DNA from: UBA2336 sp964404445
GTDB lineage: Bacteria; Bacteroidota; Bacteroidia; Cytophagales; Cyclobacteriaceae
Direction: 5' to 3'
Assembly (NCBI GenBank): GCA_964404445.1
Contig: CAYOJW010000006.1
Coordinates: 124,001-188,000 of the forward strand
Length of the DNA stretch: 64,000 bases
This document shows positions 51,382 to 60,482 of the stretch, one piece after another. How positions within the stretch are numbered: the first letter of the stretch is position 1; each line of letters begins with the position of its first letter. The notes under the pieces were generated by a model that was not told the origin of the DNA, ran no database searches, and worked only from the letters and a program-made list of their open reading frames with translations. The position numbers were made by a program, and so were the translations under genes.

Positions 51382-52026
51382 CTAAAAAGGATCTACATCC
51401 TTAATAACATTTCCTTGTAGTATTCCTACATTATCTTTTTTAACCAAATAGGTCAATCTGTTAAATTTAATTTCGTTTAGTTTTCCTTCACGGACAAGCT
51501 TGTCAAAGATATTTGAATTTTCAAGTGTTGTAAAGCCAGTTAGCTTTGTGTAGTTTTTATTCTCAACGAGCACCAAATGAAGATGTTTTCCAATACCTCC
51601 ATGCCAATAGATGAACATCATATCATTACCTTGAGAAACTCCAAAAAGGAATTTCCTCGTTGGTAATTTTTCGTTCCCTTCAGTTACCACATCAGTTGAC
51701 CTCCATTCCTCACTCTCACTGGCTATAAAAGTGTCGTTATTGTGACGCTGTTTAAGCTTTGCAATCATTTCTTGATTAGACTTTTGTTTTTTCTGTGACG
51801 TGCCTTCATAAGTGAATACAGAATAGATTATGGAGTCTTTTAACTCTATAATTCTATTAACTAATTCTTTAGGAATTTCATTAAAGTTGAAGAAGATTGT
51901 TGACGAATCAGAATTGAACATTGTATTAATCTTGTCAGTTACTTTGTCAAGTTGTACAGTATCTTGAGAGTGACCTGAAATTGTGCAGGCTAATATCAAT
52001 ATAATAATCAAAAACTGTTTTTTCAT
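51382..52026 (-). CDS. Exported protein of unknown function
   Basis: This 214-residue protein has a signal peptide (KKQFLIIILILACTISGHSQ); ILAC could also be a lipobox. The mature part has IYSVFTYEGTSQKK, RKFLFGVSQGNDMMFIYWHG and HLHLVLVENKNYTKL. I recognise no domain. The start is the ATG at 52026; upstream codons overlap aroQ and look noncoding. The region is AT-rich and next to palindromic repeats, suggesting acquisition. Confidence 0.65.
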   Translation of the reverse strand: MKKQFLIIILILACTISGHSQDTVQLDKVTDKINTMFNSDSSTIFFNFNEIPKELVNRIIELKDSIIYSVFTYEGTSQKKQKSNQEMIAKLKQRHNNDTFIASESEEWRSTDVVTEGNEKLPTRKFLFGVSQGNDMMFIYWHGGIGKHLHLVLVENKNYTKLTGFTTLENSNIFDKLVREGKLNEIKFNRLTYLVKKDNVGILQGNVIKDVDPF

Positions 52027-52079
52027 CTTTTTCAGTATTTTCGCTAACATCTGTCTATAACCATTGCCTTCTTTAAATA

Positions 52080-52502
52080 TCACTTTCGATTCACCACCCA
52101 CTGCACCGCCAATGCATAACCCTCCATACCGAACCCGGTAATCAGGCCGGCACATTTTGACGTGATCAAACTCGTATGCCTGAACTCTTCGCGTGCATAT
52201 ATGTTAGAGATGTGGACTTCCACCACCGGGGTTTTAATCGAAGCGATGGCATCGTGCAAGGCAATAGAGGTGTGCGTGTATGCACCAGCATTTAAAATAA
52301 TGGCATCGGCAGTAAAACCAGTTTCGTGCAGTTTGTTAATCAGTTCGCCTTCTACATTTGATTGGTAATAGGAAAACGAAACTGCCGGAAAACGTTTTTG
52401 CAGTCCGGCATAAAACTGTTCGAAAGTAAGGCTGCCATATACTTCGGGTTCGCGTTTGCCCAATAAGTTCAGGTTGGGGCCGTTGATGATCTGTATGTTC
52501 AT
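52080..52502 (-). CDS. aroQ: 3-dehydroquinate dehydratase type II
   Basis: AroQ dehydrates 3-dehydroquinate to 3-dehydroshikimate. The 140-residue protein shows the type II signatures INGPNLNLLGKREPEVYGS (catalytic Tyr), ILNAGAYTHTSIALHDAI and VVEVHISNIYAREEFRHTS with the catalytic His. It is divergent from xerD. The shikimate kinase gene is at 2392, so shikimate genes here are scattered. Confidence 0.97.
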   Translation of the reverse strand: MNIQIINGPNLNLLGKREPEVYGSLTFEQFYAGLQKRFPAVSFSYYQSNVEGELINKLHETGFTADAIILNAGAYTHTSIALHDAIASIKTPVVEVHISNIYAREEFRHTSLITSKCAGLITGFGMEGYALAVQWVVNRK

Positions 52503-52550
52503 GGCGACTAAGTTAAAATAATTTGCACATTTGTACGGTAACTGCTTGTT

Positions 52551-53450
52551 GTGAACTGGGATTTATACATTAAAAGTTTTCGCCATTACCTGAAACTGGA
52601 ACGTTCGCTGTCCGAAAATTCCATCGAAGCCTACATCCACGATGTCACAAAACTGAAACAATACATCGAAATAGAGCACCCGGGCATCAGCCCGCTTACC
52701 GCCAAATCTAAGCACATACAGGGTTTGCTGCACTTTATTAATGAGTTGGGTATGAGCGCGTACAGCCAGGCGCGCATTCTTTCGGGTATCAAAAGTTTTT
52801 TTAAGTACCTCTTGTTTGAAGAAGAAATCACCACCGACCCAACGGAACTGATCGAAGGGCCTAAGATTGGCCGCAAACTGCCCGATACATTAAGCTACGA
52901 AGAGATTGTAAAGTTGCTGGAGGCTATCGATCTGTCGAAACCCGATGGCGGTCGCAACCGTGCCATGCTGGAGGTGCTGTACAGTTCGGGGTTGCGCGTA
53001 TCTGAATTAGTTAACCTGAAGCGCAACAATGTGTATTTTGATGTTGGCTTTTTGCGCGTGATCGGTAAAGGAAATAAAGAACGCCTTGTCCCCGTTGGCC
53101 GCGATGCCATGAAGTATCTGAAAATTTACATAGAAGAAATCCGGCCTCACTTTCCCGTACAGCCGGGTTTTGAGGCCGATGTTTTTTTGAACCAGCGTGG
53201 TAAACGCATTTCGCGTATTTCGGTGTTTACGATGATCAAAACGTTGGCACAACGGGCGGGCATTAAGAAAACGATCAGTCCGCATACGTTCAGGCACTCG
53301 TTTGCCACGCACTTAATTGAAGGCGGTGCCGACTTGCGTGCGGTGCAAGAGATGCTCGGCCATGAGTCGATCACAACCACCGAAATATACACGCATCTCG
53401 ACCGCGACTACCTGCGCCAGGTAATTACCGAGTTCCATCCACGGAAGTGA
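52551..53450 (+). CDS. xerD: Tyrosine recombinase XerD
   Basis: XerD resolves chromosome dimers at dif. The 299-residue protein has an N-terminal SAM-like core-binding domain (RHYLKLERSLSENSIEAY) and a catalytic domain with R (SSGLRVSELVNLKR), HTFRHSFATHLIEGGADLRA (H-x-x-R), LGHESITTTEIYTHL (His and Tyr nucleophile). A GTG start at 52551 gives the normal N-terminus. A terminator follows the stop. Confidence 0.96.
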   Translation: MNWDLYIKSFRHYLKLERSLSENSIEAYIHDVTKLKQYIEIEHPGISPLTAKSKHIQGLLHFINELGMSAYSQARILSGIKSFFKYLLFEEEITTDPTELIEGPKIGRKLPDTLSYEEIVKLLEAIDLSKPDGGRNRAMLEVLYSSGLRVSELVNLKRNNVYFDVGFLRVIGKGNKERLVPVGRDAMKYLKIYIEEIRPHFPVQPGFEADVFLNQRGKRISRISVFTMIKTLAQRAGIKKTISPHTFRHSFATHLIEGGADLRAVQEMLGHESITTTEIYTHLDRDYLRQVITEFHPRK

Positions 53451-53456
53451 AATAAA

Positions 53457-53482
53457 AAAAGGCTGGTGTTCGCCAGCCTTTT
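53457..53482. terminator. Bidirectional terminator between xerD and the beta-barrel gene
   Basis: AAAAGGCTGG (53457-53466) and CCAGCCTTTT (53473-53482) form a 10-bp stem with a 6-nt loop, with A/T tracts on both sides. It lies between convergent genes and can serve both. Confidence 0.88.
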
Positions 53483-53502
53483 CAGAATTGAAATGTTGTT
53501 GC

Positions 53503-54036
53503 TTAAAACTTAAAGGTTATACCGGCCAGTACCGAAGTTAAACCGTAGCCAACCTCTGCGTTAGCCGCGAATTTGTTTGTAAAGTACCAGCGCGCTCCGG
53601 CTGTAACCCCGAAACGTGGCGCGAAATCACTATAATCTTCGCCATCCCAACCTTCATACCACACGTTACTCACACCCAATAATACCGATCCGTACAAATC
53701 AAGTTTATCGGTACCCAACGGAATGTGTTTGCTGAAATGGTAAGAGCCACGTGCGCCACCATCAAAGGCAAACGAATGATTGCGTAACGTAAAACCAGCA
53801 TACAGCCCTATGCTGATGGCATCGTTAATAAAAAACTCAAGCGAAGCCGTAACGGGCACACCGTAATAGCTGCCTCTATAATAGTTATACGAATAGTAGC
53901 CATCATAATACCCACCAACACCCAGACCAACGCTAAAGAGTTTGTCTCCTTTATTGTACTGCACCTGGGCCATGGCCGGGGCTGCGGCAGCCATCACCAC
54001 CAGAACGATCACCAGACTTTTCAATTGTTTTTTCAT
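53503..54036 (-). CDS. Small outer-membrane beta-barrel protein
   Basis: This 177-residue protein has a signal peptide ending at AMAQ, a Tyr/Gly-rich strand region (GLGVGGYYDGYYSYNYY) and amphipathic strands to the terminal Phe (VLAGITFKF), as in eight-stranded OmpW/OmpA-like barrels. The start is the ATG at 54036 before MKKQLKSL; six codons from 54054 are also possible. The function is unknown. It is divergent from pyrD. Confidence 0.82.
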   Translation of the reverse strand: MKKQLKSLVIVLVVMAAAAPAMAQVQYNKGDKLFSVGLGVGGYYDGYYSYNYYRGSYYGVPVTASLEFFINDAISIGLYAGFTLRNHSFAFDGGARGSYHFSKHIPLGTDKLDLYGSVLLGVSNVWYEGWDGEDYSDFAPRFGVTAGARWYFTNKFAANAEVGYGLTSVLAGITFKF

Positions 54037-54124
54037 AATTAATTTGATTTTCAAATTTTGCGTGAAACTAATTGGTTTTTTTCTTTTTACGAAGTTCCAA
54101 TCCGTAAGTTGCCTTGCACTCTGT

Positions 54125-54132
54125 TATCTTTG
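54125..54132 (+). promoter_or_regulatory. -7 element directly upstream of pyrD
   Basis: TATCTTTG matches TAnnTTTG and lies only 4 nt before the pyrD ATG, so transcription would start at or inside the start codon, giving a leaderless mRNA. A TTG lies 13 nt upstream, closer than the usual -33 spacing. Confidence 0.5.
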
Positions 54133-54136
54133 TGCC

Positions 54137-55174
54137 ATGTATAAACGCATAGTTCGCCCCCTTTTGTTTTTGATGGATGCCGAAACCGTTCATCATCGGG
54201 TTTTTACAGGGTTAAAAATAGCTTCAAAAATACCCGGCATAAAAGCTTTACTTGGTTTGGTTTTTAAAACCAAACATCCGAAACTTCAACGGCAATTGTT
54301 AGGCCTTACATTCAAAAACCCGGTCGGGTTGGCGGCAGGCTTCGATAAAGATGCCAAACTAATCGATGAATTGAGTTCGCTTGGATTTGGTTTTGTTGAG
54401 ATTGGGACATTAACTCCACAACCCCAGCCGGGCAACGACAAACCGCGCCTCTTTCGCCTGCCTGCCGATCAGGCGCTGATTAACCGCATGGGGTTTAACA
54501 ACGGGGGCATACAGGCGGCCGTTGAGCGGCTTAAAAACAGAAAGTCGGATATTATTGTAGGAGGTAACATTGGTAAAAATAAAATTACCCCTAACCAACA
54601 GGCCGTTGATGATTATGCCGCGTGTATCGATGCCCTGCATCCCTATGTCGATTATTTTGTAGTGAATGTGAGTTCGCCCAATACACCGGGCTTGCGTGAG
54701 TTGCAGGAAAAAGAACCTCTGAAAAAATTATTGAGCGATGTGAAGGCACTCATCCAATCGAAAGAAAAGTCTAAACCGGTATTACTAAAAATAGCGCCCG
54801 ATTTAACCCGCACCCAGTTAGACGACATCGTGACTATTTTGTTGGAAACCAAAACCGATGGCATTATTGCCACGAACACAACCATATCGCGCGAAGGATT
54901 GATAACCCCGAAAGAAGTTGTTGACACGATAGGTATGGGCGGGTTAAGCGGCAAGCCCGTGCGTGATCGATCGACTGAAGTTATCCGTTATTTGCGCCAA
55001 CAATTAGGTGCAACGTACCCGATTATCGGGGTAGGAGGTATTATGACTCCTGAAGATGCTTTGGAAAAAATAAAAGCCGGTGCCGACCTGGTTCAGGTTT
55101 ACACTGGCTTTATCTATGAAGGGCCGGGCTTAGTAAAGCGGATTAACAAGCTGTTTTTAAAAAATTGGCAGTAG
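54137..55174 (+). CDS. pyrD: Quinone-dependent dihydroorotate dehydrogenase
   Basis: Class 2 PyrD oxidises dihydroorotate to orotate in UMP synthesis, passing electrons to menaquinone at the membrane. The 345-residue protein has the N-terminal membrane-associating helices (IVRPLLFLMDAETVHH), FKNPVGLAAGFDKDAKLID, FFVVNVSSPNTPGLRELQ-like text (VNVSSPNTPGLR with the catalytic Ser), NTTISREGL and IIGVGGIMTPEDALEKI for FMN. ATG at 54137 is the only start that keeps the family N-terminus. Its final codon and TAG stop lie in a repeat arm (55169-55179). Confidence 0.95.
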   Translation: MYKRIVRPLLFLMDAETVHHRVFTGLKIASKIPGIKALLGLVFKTKHPKLQRQLLGLTFKNPVGLAAGFDKDAKLIDELSSLGFGFVEIGTLTPQPQPGNDKPRLFRLPADQALINRMGFNNGGIQAAVERLKNRKSDIIVGGNIGKNKITPNQQAVDDYAACIDALHPYVDYFVVNVSSPNTPGLRELQEKEPLKKLLSDVKALIQSKEKSKPVLLKIAPDLTRTQLDDIVTILLETKTDGIIATNTTISREGLITPKEVVDTIGMGGLSGKPVRDRSTEVIRYLRQQLGATYPIIGVGGIMTPEDALEKIKAGADLVQVYTGFIYEGPGLVKRINKLFLKNWQ

Positions 55175-55226
55175 GCAATGGTAGTTGTAAGTATTCAGTC
55201 CCGATAGCTATCGGGATTGCCTACTG
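55169..55226. repeat. Nested palindromic repeat at the pyrD 3' end
   Basis: CAGTAGGCAAT (55169-55179) is inverted at 55216-55226, and inside it lies the perfect 18-bp palindrome TCCCGATAGCTATCGGGA (55199-55216). The left arm contains the pyrD stop TAG. It may also terminate both convergent transcripts. Confidence 0.85.
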
Positions 55227-55240
55227 ATTTGTCTACTGAA

Positions 55241-57961
55241 CTATCGCATCAGCGTGATAAAACCGGTTAGAGGTTTGAGGTTGCCCGAAAATTCTATTTT
55301 ATAAAAGTACGTGCCCGAAGGCAATTCACTGCCTTTGTTGCTGAAGCCGTTGAATACCCGGTCGGTGTTGTTATAGTTTTGAATATCAAACACTACATCG
55401 CCCCAGCGATTGAAGATGGTAACCTTGTTTTGCGATGCGCCAGCAATCACATCAATGTATTTTACAAACATAAAATCATTTATGCCGTTTCCATCGGGCG
55501 AAAGACCGTTGTGTACCACCACCTCCCCGGCCACGTCAATATCAAACAAGCCTTGTGCGCAGGCATTGGCGAGGTCGCAGATTTCAACTGTTACACGGTC
55601 TGTTCCGGTGAAGGGATCGCCCCGGTAATCAACAACGAGGTTGTAGGCCACATCGATGAAAGCCGGAACGCCCCGCGAAGTCTGGTTGTTGATCACGCGC
55701 AGCGATGCGAAGTTAAGATTGTTGTCTGGGTCGCTGATGAAAGGAGTAAGGTCGGCCTGTAACAGTCCCTCGATTTGTACGGAGAATGTTTGTGCGCTTA
55801 TGGAAGGAGGGGTGTTGATATTGGTTGTGCTGCACGGCTGACCGGTAGTTGTAATAGTTACTACATCGGAAGCAACAGAAAGACAGTTGGCGGCATGACC
55901 AACAACAACGGAATAAGAACCAGCATCACTCACGGTAATGCCTTGCGCGGTTTGCCCGCCCGACCATTGGTAAACGGCAAACCCGGAGGGCGCTAACAAC
56001 GCTGCGGTGTTTGTACCGCACAACGTTGTGCTGCCGAAAATTTCAATAACAGGTTTGGCAGGCGTGGTAAACGCTTTTACTTCAATTGCATCCGAGGCAT
56101 CGCTGGGGCAATTGCTTCCGTCAGTTACTACAACAGAATAACTGCCTGCTGCGCTCACTGTAATTTCCTGCGCGGCTTGTCCATCCGACCACAAATAGGT
56201 AAACCCTGCCGGTGCGGTGAGTGTTACCGTAGCGCCATCGCATAAGTTGGTGGAGCCGCTAACAGTAACAACAGGTTTTGCAGGCCTGGGCGATACTATA
56301 ACGGATGCCGGTGCCGATGGCTCACTCTGGCAGGTGCCATCGCCTACAATAGCTGTATAATCGCCTGATGTTGTTACCAAAATTTCGCGTGTTGTTTCTC
56401 CGTTCGACCACACGTATGACGTGAACCCGGTGGGTGCACTGATCTTGATAAAGCCACCTTCGCATATCGTAACGCTGCTTATGTTCAGTACCGGTGGCGC
56501 AGTGCCAACTACTGTTGCCGTTACCAAGGTGCGGTTGCTTTCACATAGCGTAGCCGGATCGTAAACGCTTACAAAAAAGTCGGTGGTGGTGGTCAGCGCT
56601 GGTGTGGTAAACGAAGCTCCGGTAAACAGTATGGCGGTTGTAACTTCATCTTCATACCAGCGATACACCTGCGTACCAATAGCACCACTCGTAGCGGTGA
56701 GCGTTACCGTACCGTTGTTACAACGACTTGCCCCTGTGGCAACAGGCGCAGTGGGCGGAGTGCAGGTCAATACGGTAAAAGTTTGCGTTTCAATCGCGCT
56801 CCATATACCATCCGAATCTTTTACGCGGATGCTGATGGTGTGCGCCCCGGTAGCAACACCGCTCAGCGAAATATCGAATAGCTGTGTTACAACTGCGCCC
56901 GGTGTGGTGATAGTTAGCGGTGTAGCGTTTCCTTCACCGGGATCGGTATCATCAATAAAATATTCAGCGGCTGTAATGTTGCCAGCGTTTGATGTAGTTG
57001 GCGAAACATAAAATCCCCGACTCTCAAAAAGTCCCCATTTTCCATCGGCTCCTTTTACCCGTATCGCTAAAAAATGAAAGCCGGGATCAAGTCCCGTTGC
57101 CGGAAGATTGACCGTGAAGTTGGTTATCGCGCCCGGTGTTATGGAAATGGATTCGGCTTGCCCTGTGCCGGGGTCGTTGTCGAAAAAATATTCGGCTGCA
57201 ACAATGTTAGGCACATCGGTAGCTGCACCGGTTATATAAAATCCACGACTCTCAAAAATTCCCCACTTACCATCTGTGCCTTTTGTGCGGATAGAGAGAA
57301 AGTGAAAACCTGGATCAAGGCCGGTGGCGGGAAGGCTTACCGTAAAGTTTGTAACAGCCCCGGCCGTAACAGGTATGGCTGTGCCGCTTCCGTTACCGGG
57401 ATCGGCATCAAAAAAATATTCGGCTGCAACAATGTTGGCAGCATCGGTAGTTGCATTGGTAATATAAAACCCACGGCTTTCAAAAATTCCCCATTGTCCG
57501 TTTGCGCCTTTTGTGCGGATGGCCAGAAAATGAAAACCCGGAGTAAGGCCGGTTGAAGGCAGACCAATCGTAAAGTTTGTAACAGCCCCGGCCGTAACGG
57601 CAATGGCTGTTCCGTTTCCGTGGCCGGGATCAGCATCAAAGAAATATTCGGCTGCAACAATGTTGGCGGCATCGGCAGTAGCATTCGTAATATAAAACCC
57701 ACGACTTTCAAAAACACTCCACAAGCCCCCGGTTTCTTTTATGCGAATGGCCACAAAGTGAAGGCCCGGTGAAAGTGAAGTAACCGGTATGCTGGTCGTG
57801 AATATAAGATCGCCACCCGAAGGTGTAAGCGCAATGGGTGTTCCGTTTCCGTGGCCGGGATCGCTGTCAAAAAAATATTCTGCGTTCACCACACTTTGCG
57901 CACGGCTGCCGAGGGAAACCATCAGCAAAAAAAGAAGCGTTATGGAACAAAATATTTTCAT
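55241..57961 (-). CDS. Gliding-motility-type C-terminal domain protein with tandem repeats
   Basis: This 906-residue exported protein has a signal peptide (ending SRAQ), five tandem ~76-residue repeats (residues ~24-395; each with AAEYFFDADPG..., PGFHFLAIRTKG, GIFESRGFYI), several PKD/Ig-like modules with SYVWSNGETTREI-type text, a cadherin-like stretch (TPPSISAQTFSV) and a C-terminal gliding-type domain (VVHNGLSPDGNGINDFM, VTIFNRWGDVVFD, LPSGTYFYKI). The latter is a T9SS type B sorting signal. It is upstream of nothing but is downstream of the beta-helix and PorP/SprF genes on the same strand. Confidence 0.88.
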   Translation of the reverse strand: MKIFCSITLLFLLMVSLGSRAQSVVNAEYFFDSDPGHGNGTPIALTPSGGDLIFTTSIPVTSLSPGLHFVAIRIKETGGLWSVFESRGFYITNATADAANIVAAEYFFDADPGHGNGTAIAVTAGAVTNFTIGLPSTGLTPGFHFLAIRTKGANGQWGIFESRGFYITNATTDAANIVAAEYFFDADPGNGSGTAIPVTAGAVTNFTVSLPATGLDPGFHFLSIRTKGTDGKWGIFESRGFYITGAATDVPNIVAAEYFFDNDPGTGQAESISITPGAITNFTVNLPATGLDPGFHFLAIRVKGADGKWGLFESRGFYVSPTTSNAGNITAAEYFIDDTDPGEGNATPLTITTPGAVVTQLFDISLSGVATGAHTISIRVKDSDGIWSAIETQTFTVLTCTPPTAPVATGASRCNNGTVTLTATSGAIGTQVYRWYEDEVTTAILFTGASFTTPALTTTTDFFVSVYDPATLCESNRTLVTATVVGTAPPVLNISSVTICEGGFIKISAPTGFTSYVWSNGETTREILVTTSGDYTAIVGDGTCQSEPSAPASVIVSPRPAKPVVTVSGSTNLCDGATVTLTAPAGFTYLWSDGQAAQEITVSAAGSYSVVVTDGSNCPSDASDAIEVKAFTTPAKPVIEIFGSTTLCGTNTAALLAPSGFAVYQWSGGQTAQGITVSDAGSYSVVVGHAANCLSVASDVVTITTTGQPCSTTNINTPPSISAQTFSVQIEGLLQADLTPFISDPDNNLNFASLRVINNQTSRGVPAFIDVAYNLVVDYRGDPFTGTDRVTVEICDLANACAQGLFDIDVAGEVVVHNGLSPDGNGINDFMFVKYIDVIAGASQNKVTIFNRWGDVVFDIQNYNNTDRVFNGFSNKGSELPSGTYFYKIEFSGNLKPLTGFITLMR

Positions 57962-57981
57962 CAGTAATTTTTAACAGGGCT

Positions 57982-58095
57982 TACAATGTTTCACCACAGA
58001 GTTTGCCTGCGGCAAGCACAGAGCGTAATACAGCCACAGTGAAATCACAGAGATTGATTTCTATGTGTAAACTCTTTGTAACTCTATGGTTAAAT
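57982..58095. repeat. Low-complexity CACAGAG repeat spacer
   Basis: The spacer holds CACAGAG words and CTCTTTGTAACTCTATGGTTA, a dispersed repeat type with partial inverted symmetry, plus a weak GCCTGCGGCAAGC palindrome. No gene or promoter is evident. Confidence 0.5.
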
Positions 58096-58147
58096 ATCAT
58101 GCTGCGTAGTAACATCAGTTTTTTAAACAATAGCTTTAGCACAGAGG

Positions 58148-59278
58148 TTAATTACTTTTCCGTGCATCTACCGTTACGTTCAGGCTGCCACCAGGTGTTA
58201 TGGTAGGGTTGGTGATGTTCATGCTGAAAATGCGTGGCAGGCGACTGCTGCGGCTGTTGGCCCAGTTCAGGCTGCCGATGGCATCGTACAATAAGCCCAT
58301 GTCTTTTCCATCGCTGCCCGAGTTATTGGCCGCACCGCTGGCAATGGTAAAGTTTAACAGCGCATTGGCAGTACCGGCATTAACAGCAGTCTGGTCTGCC
58401 ATGCCGGGGTTACCGTTGGCTACGTTACCCCCGCCATCTACATTGTCGTTTACACTCCAAGGCGTTGCGTTCGACACGGCATTGCCTGCGGCAAGTGTAA
58501 TGTTGTTTGTAATGTTGTTACTGAACGTGCTGAAGCTTACGCTAAGACCTGCATTGGCCTGGTTAAAGATGTTGTTCGTGAAACTTAAAAAGCGGCAATT
58601 AGCTCCGAAAATTGCGTAAGCACCTCCACCACCGTTGTTGGGGCTGTAAAACAAATTATGGTCAAAGCGCACATTTACACTGTTTGTGAGGTAGTTTATC
58701 TGAGTGAAGGTACTACTACCAATACCGTGGTAGAACATGTTGTTTTGGAACAGGAAATTCTCATACGTTGAGGGTTGATGAAAGCTCAGATTGTAATAGA
58801 AGGCACATCCTTCAATCAAAAATCCGGATGAGCTGAAATCCCAGTTAAGCGATTGGCTGAACTGGCAACGGATGATGCGAATGTTATTAACGGGAATATC
58901 GCTGCCATTTACCTGGTTGCGGGAAGCGGTAACGGGTTGTAAAAATACCAGCCCGTGCAGTTCAGAGCCATCGGGGCTGCCGGGTGCGGCAGAGTTGCGT
59001 AATACTGCACCGTTTACCTTGGCAGTATGCGGTAAATTTTTGTCGGGCGCCCAGCCGGGGCCAATCACGGCAATTTTTTTATCTAAGATGGTGAAGGCCG
59101 CGTATGTGTTGGGGCTGCCATATACATACACGGTGTCGCCATCTACGCTGGCGTCAAGAGCGCTTTGTATCGTGCTAAACTGCCCTATGGTAGCGGGGTT
59201 GTTGCTTACCGTGCGCACGGTAGCCCACGTGGTTAGCGTAAGCAGCATCATACATGCGAAAGCGAGTGAGGTTTTCAT
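58148..59278 (-). CDS. Secreted right-handed beta-helix-like protein
   Basis: This 376-residue exported protein has a signal peptide (ending TWAT) and Asn/Ser-rich rungs such as NNIRIIRCQFSQSLNWDF, GFLIEGCAFYYNLSF, FLFQNNMFYHG and FLSFTNNIFNQA, the pattern of pectate-lyase-type beta-helices. It opens with GQFSTIQSALDASVDGDTVYV, a common start of such proteins. No T9SS domain is obvious. It lies between PorP/SprF and the gliding-type repeat protein and likely belongs to the same surface cluster. Confidence 0.8.
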   Translation of the reverse strand: MKTSLAFACMMLLTLTTWATVRTVSNNPATIGQFSTIQSALDASVDGDTVYVYGSPNTYAAFTILDKKIAVIGPGWAPDKNLPHTAKVNGAVLRNSAAPGSPDGSELHGLVFLQPVTASRNQVNGSDIPVNNIRIIRCQFSQSLNWDFSSSGFLIEGCAFYYNLSFHQPSTYENFLFQNNMFYHGIGSSTFTQINYLTNSVNVRFDHNLFYSPNNGGGGAYAIFGANCRFLSFTNNIFNQANAGLSVSFSTFSNNITNNITLAAGNAVSNATPWSVNDNVDGGGNVANGNPGMADQTAVNAGTANALLNFTIASGAANNSGSDGKDMGLLYDAIGSLNWANSRSSRLPRIFSMNITNPTITPGGSLNVTVDARKSN

Positions 59279-59314
59279 ATTGTTTATGGTTAAATATTTA
59301 TGTGTTTATCTTTT

Positions 59315-59383
59315 TTAACCGCAGAGATCGCTAAGAACGCTGAGTTATTCTTTGTGTATTTTCTTTGTGTTCTTTGCGGTTAA
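59315..59383. repeat. Imperfect inverted repeat with TTAACCGC arms
   Basis: TTAACCGC (59315-59322) and GCGGTTAA (59376-59383) enclose CAGAGATCGCTAAGAACGC and CTTTGTGTTCTTT segments that pair imperfectly. It fills the spacer between PorP/SprF and the beta-helix gene and belongs to the same AACCnCA-type class as other repeats here. Confidence 0.75.
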
Positions 59384-59388
59384 GTATT

Positions 59389-60348
59389 TTAAAAATCCGT
59401 AATAGCCGATATATCATGAAAGCGGAACAACCGTGCACGTATGCCAATGGTTATTTCGTGTGCTGTATAATTTAAACCAATCGATTTATTCGTGGGTAAT
59501 TCAAAAACATAGCCCACGCGCAGCATGTCGCCTAAGTTTATTTTTAAGATCACGCCATACGTGTTCAGGTTGCGGGTGAACAATCCAAGCATGTAGCTGT
59601 CATCGGCCGTAAGGATTGCGCCTGCATCGGCATTTACGGGAGCATTCGCTACATATCGCGCCAGCGCAAAGGGCTTTATCTTTAAACGATGCGAGAGTAC
59701 AAAAACATAAGCCACATGTGCGTAAGCATGACGGTTATAATAAATAATCTGTTGATCGTGCAGCACGGTAGTGCCTTTTAACATTTTCGGGACGGAGATC
59801 CCACCATAAAATTTGTCGGACGAATAAATAATACCAGCCCCGAAACTTGGCGAGAACTCGCTGATGTTGGTTTGAAATTTCGGATCGTTCGGATCAATGA
59901 TAAGCTCATCGAAATCGTTGCGGTAGTTTATCATGCCCGCCTGCAAGCCAAACGATACGCGGCTGTTGCGTTGCATTTGAATGTGATAGCCGTAGGCAAC
60001 ATGAAACTCGGTAGTTTTATTTGTGCCGATATTATCTTGTAGCACCGATAACCCAAGTCCCATTTTATTATTTAACAAAGCCGTATGCCCCGATACATTC
60101 ATGGTTACGGGGCTTCCGCTTATGCCTGCCCATTGCACGCGGTAAGCCGCCAGCCCTGTTACATCTTTTGAAAAACCTGCATAAGCGGGATTGATAATAA
60201 ACGGGTTAAGCAGGTATTGCGAATAGAGCGGGTCTTGCTGCGCGAATGAAGATTGTGCAAATGCGATAGCGACTAAAAACAATAAGCCAGTGCGGAAAGC
60301 TTTACGCAACAGGGAAGGTGTGCGATGTAAGCTGGTAATGGTTTTCAT
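59389..60348 (-). CDS. PorP/SprF-family T9SS outer-membrane protein
   Basis: This 319-residue protein has a signal peptide (ending FAQ), the family opening QQDPLYSQYLLNPFIINPAYAG, then AYRVQWAGISGSPVTMNVSGH and a beta-barrel with a terminal strand near GIRARLFRF. PorP/SprF proteins anchor or help secrete type B cargo and are often encoded next to it, which fits the gliding-type protein downstream at 55241. Confidence 0.93.
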   Translation of the reverse strand: MKTITSLHRTPSLLRKAFRTGLLFLVAIAFAQSSFAQQDPLYSQYLLNPFIINPAYAGFSKDVTGLAAYRVQWAGISGSPVTMNVSGHTALLNNKMGLGLSVLQDNIGTNKTTEFHVAYGYHIQMQRNSRVSFGLQAGMINYRNDFDELIIDPNDPKFQTNISEFSPSFGAGIIYSSDKFYGGISVPKMLKGTTVLHDQQIIYYNRHAYAHVAYVFVLSHRLKIKPFALARYVANAPVNADAGAILTADDSYMLGLFTRNLNTYGVILKINLGDMLRVGYVFELPTNKSIGLNYTAHEITIGIRARLFRFHDISAITDF

Positions 60349-60482
60349 GGCACAGGCATTTGATTAATTAAAAGTACAGGCTATCTTACTTCGGCTCAAT
60401 ACCTGAAAACCGTGAATTATTGGAAAAAAAACTACCGGAAAGCAGGTAGAAAACTGCTTGTAACGCTGTACTTTAGAAAAAT

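Noticed and set aside
52027..52079. Possible integron attC-like words between aroQ and the unknown exported gene
   Set aside because: Only one weak TAACATCTGTCTATAACC stretch is seen, with no paired core sites and no integrase.
57000..57960. CRISPR-like periodicity on the DNA
   Set aside because: The ~228-bp period is from coding repeats of the gliding-type protein; no short direct repeats with unique spacers occur.
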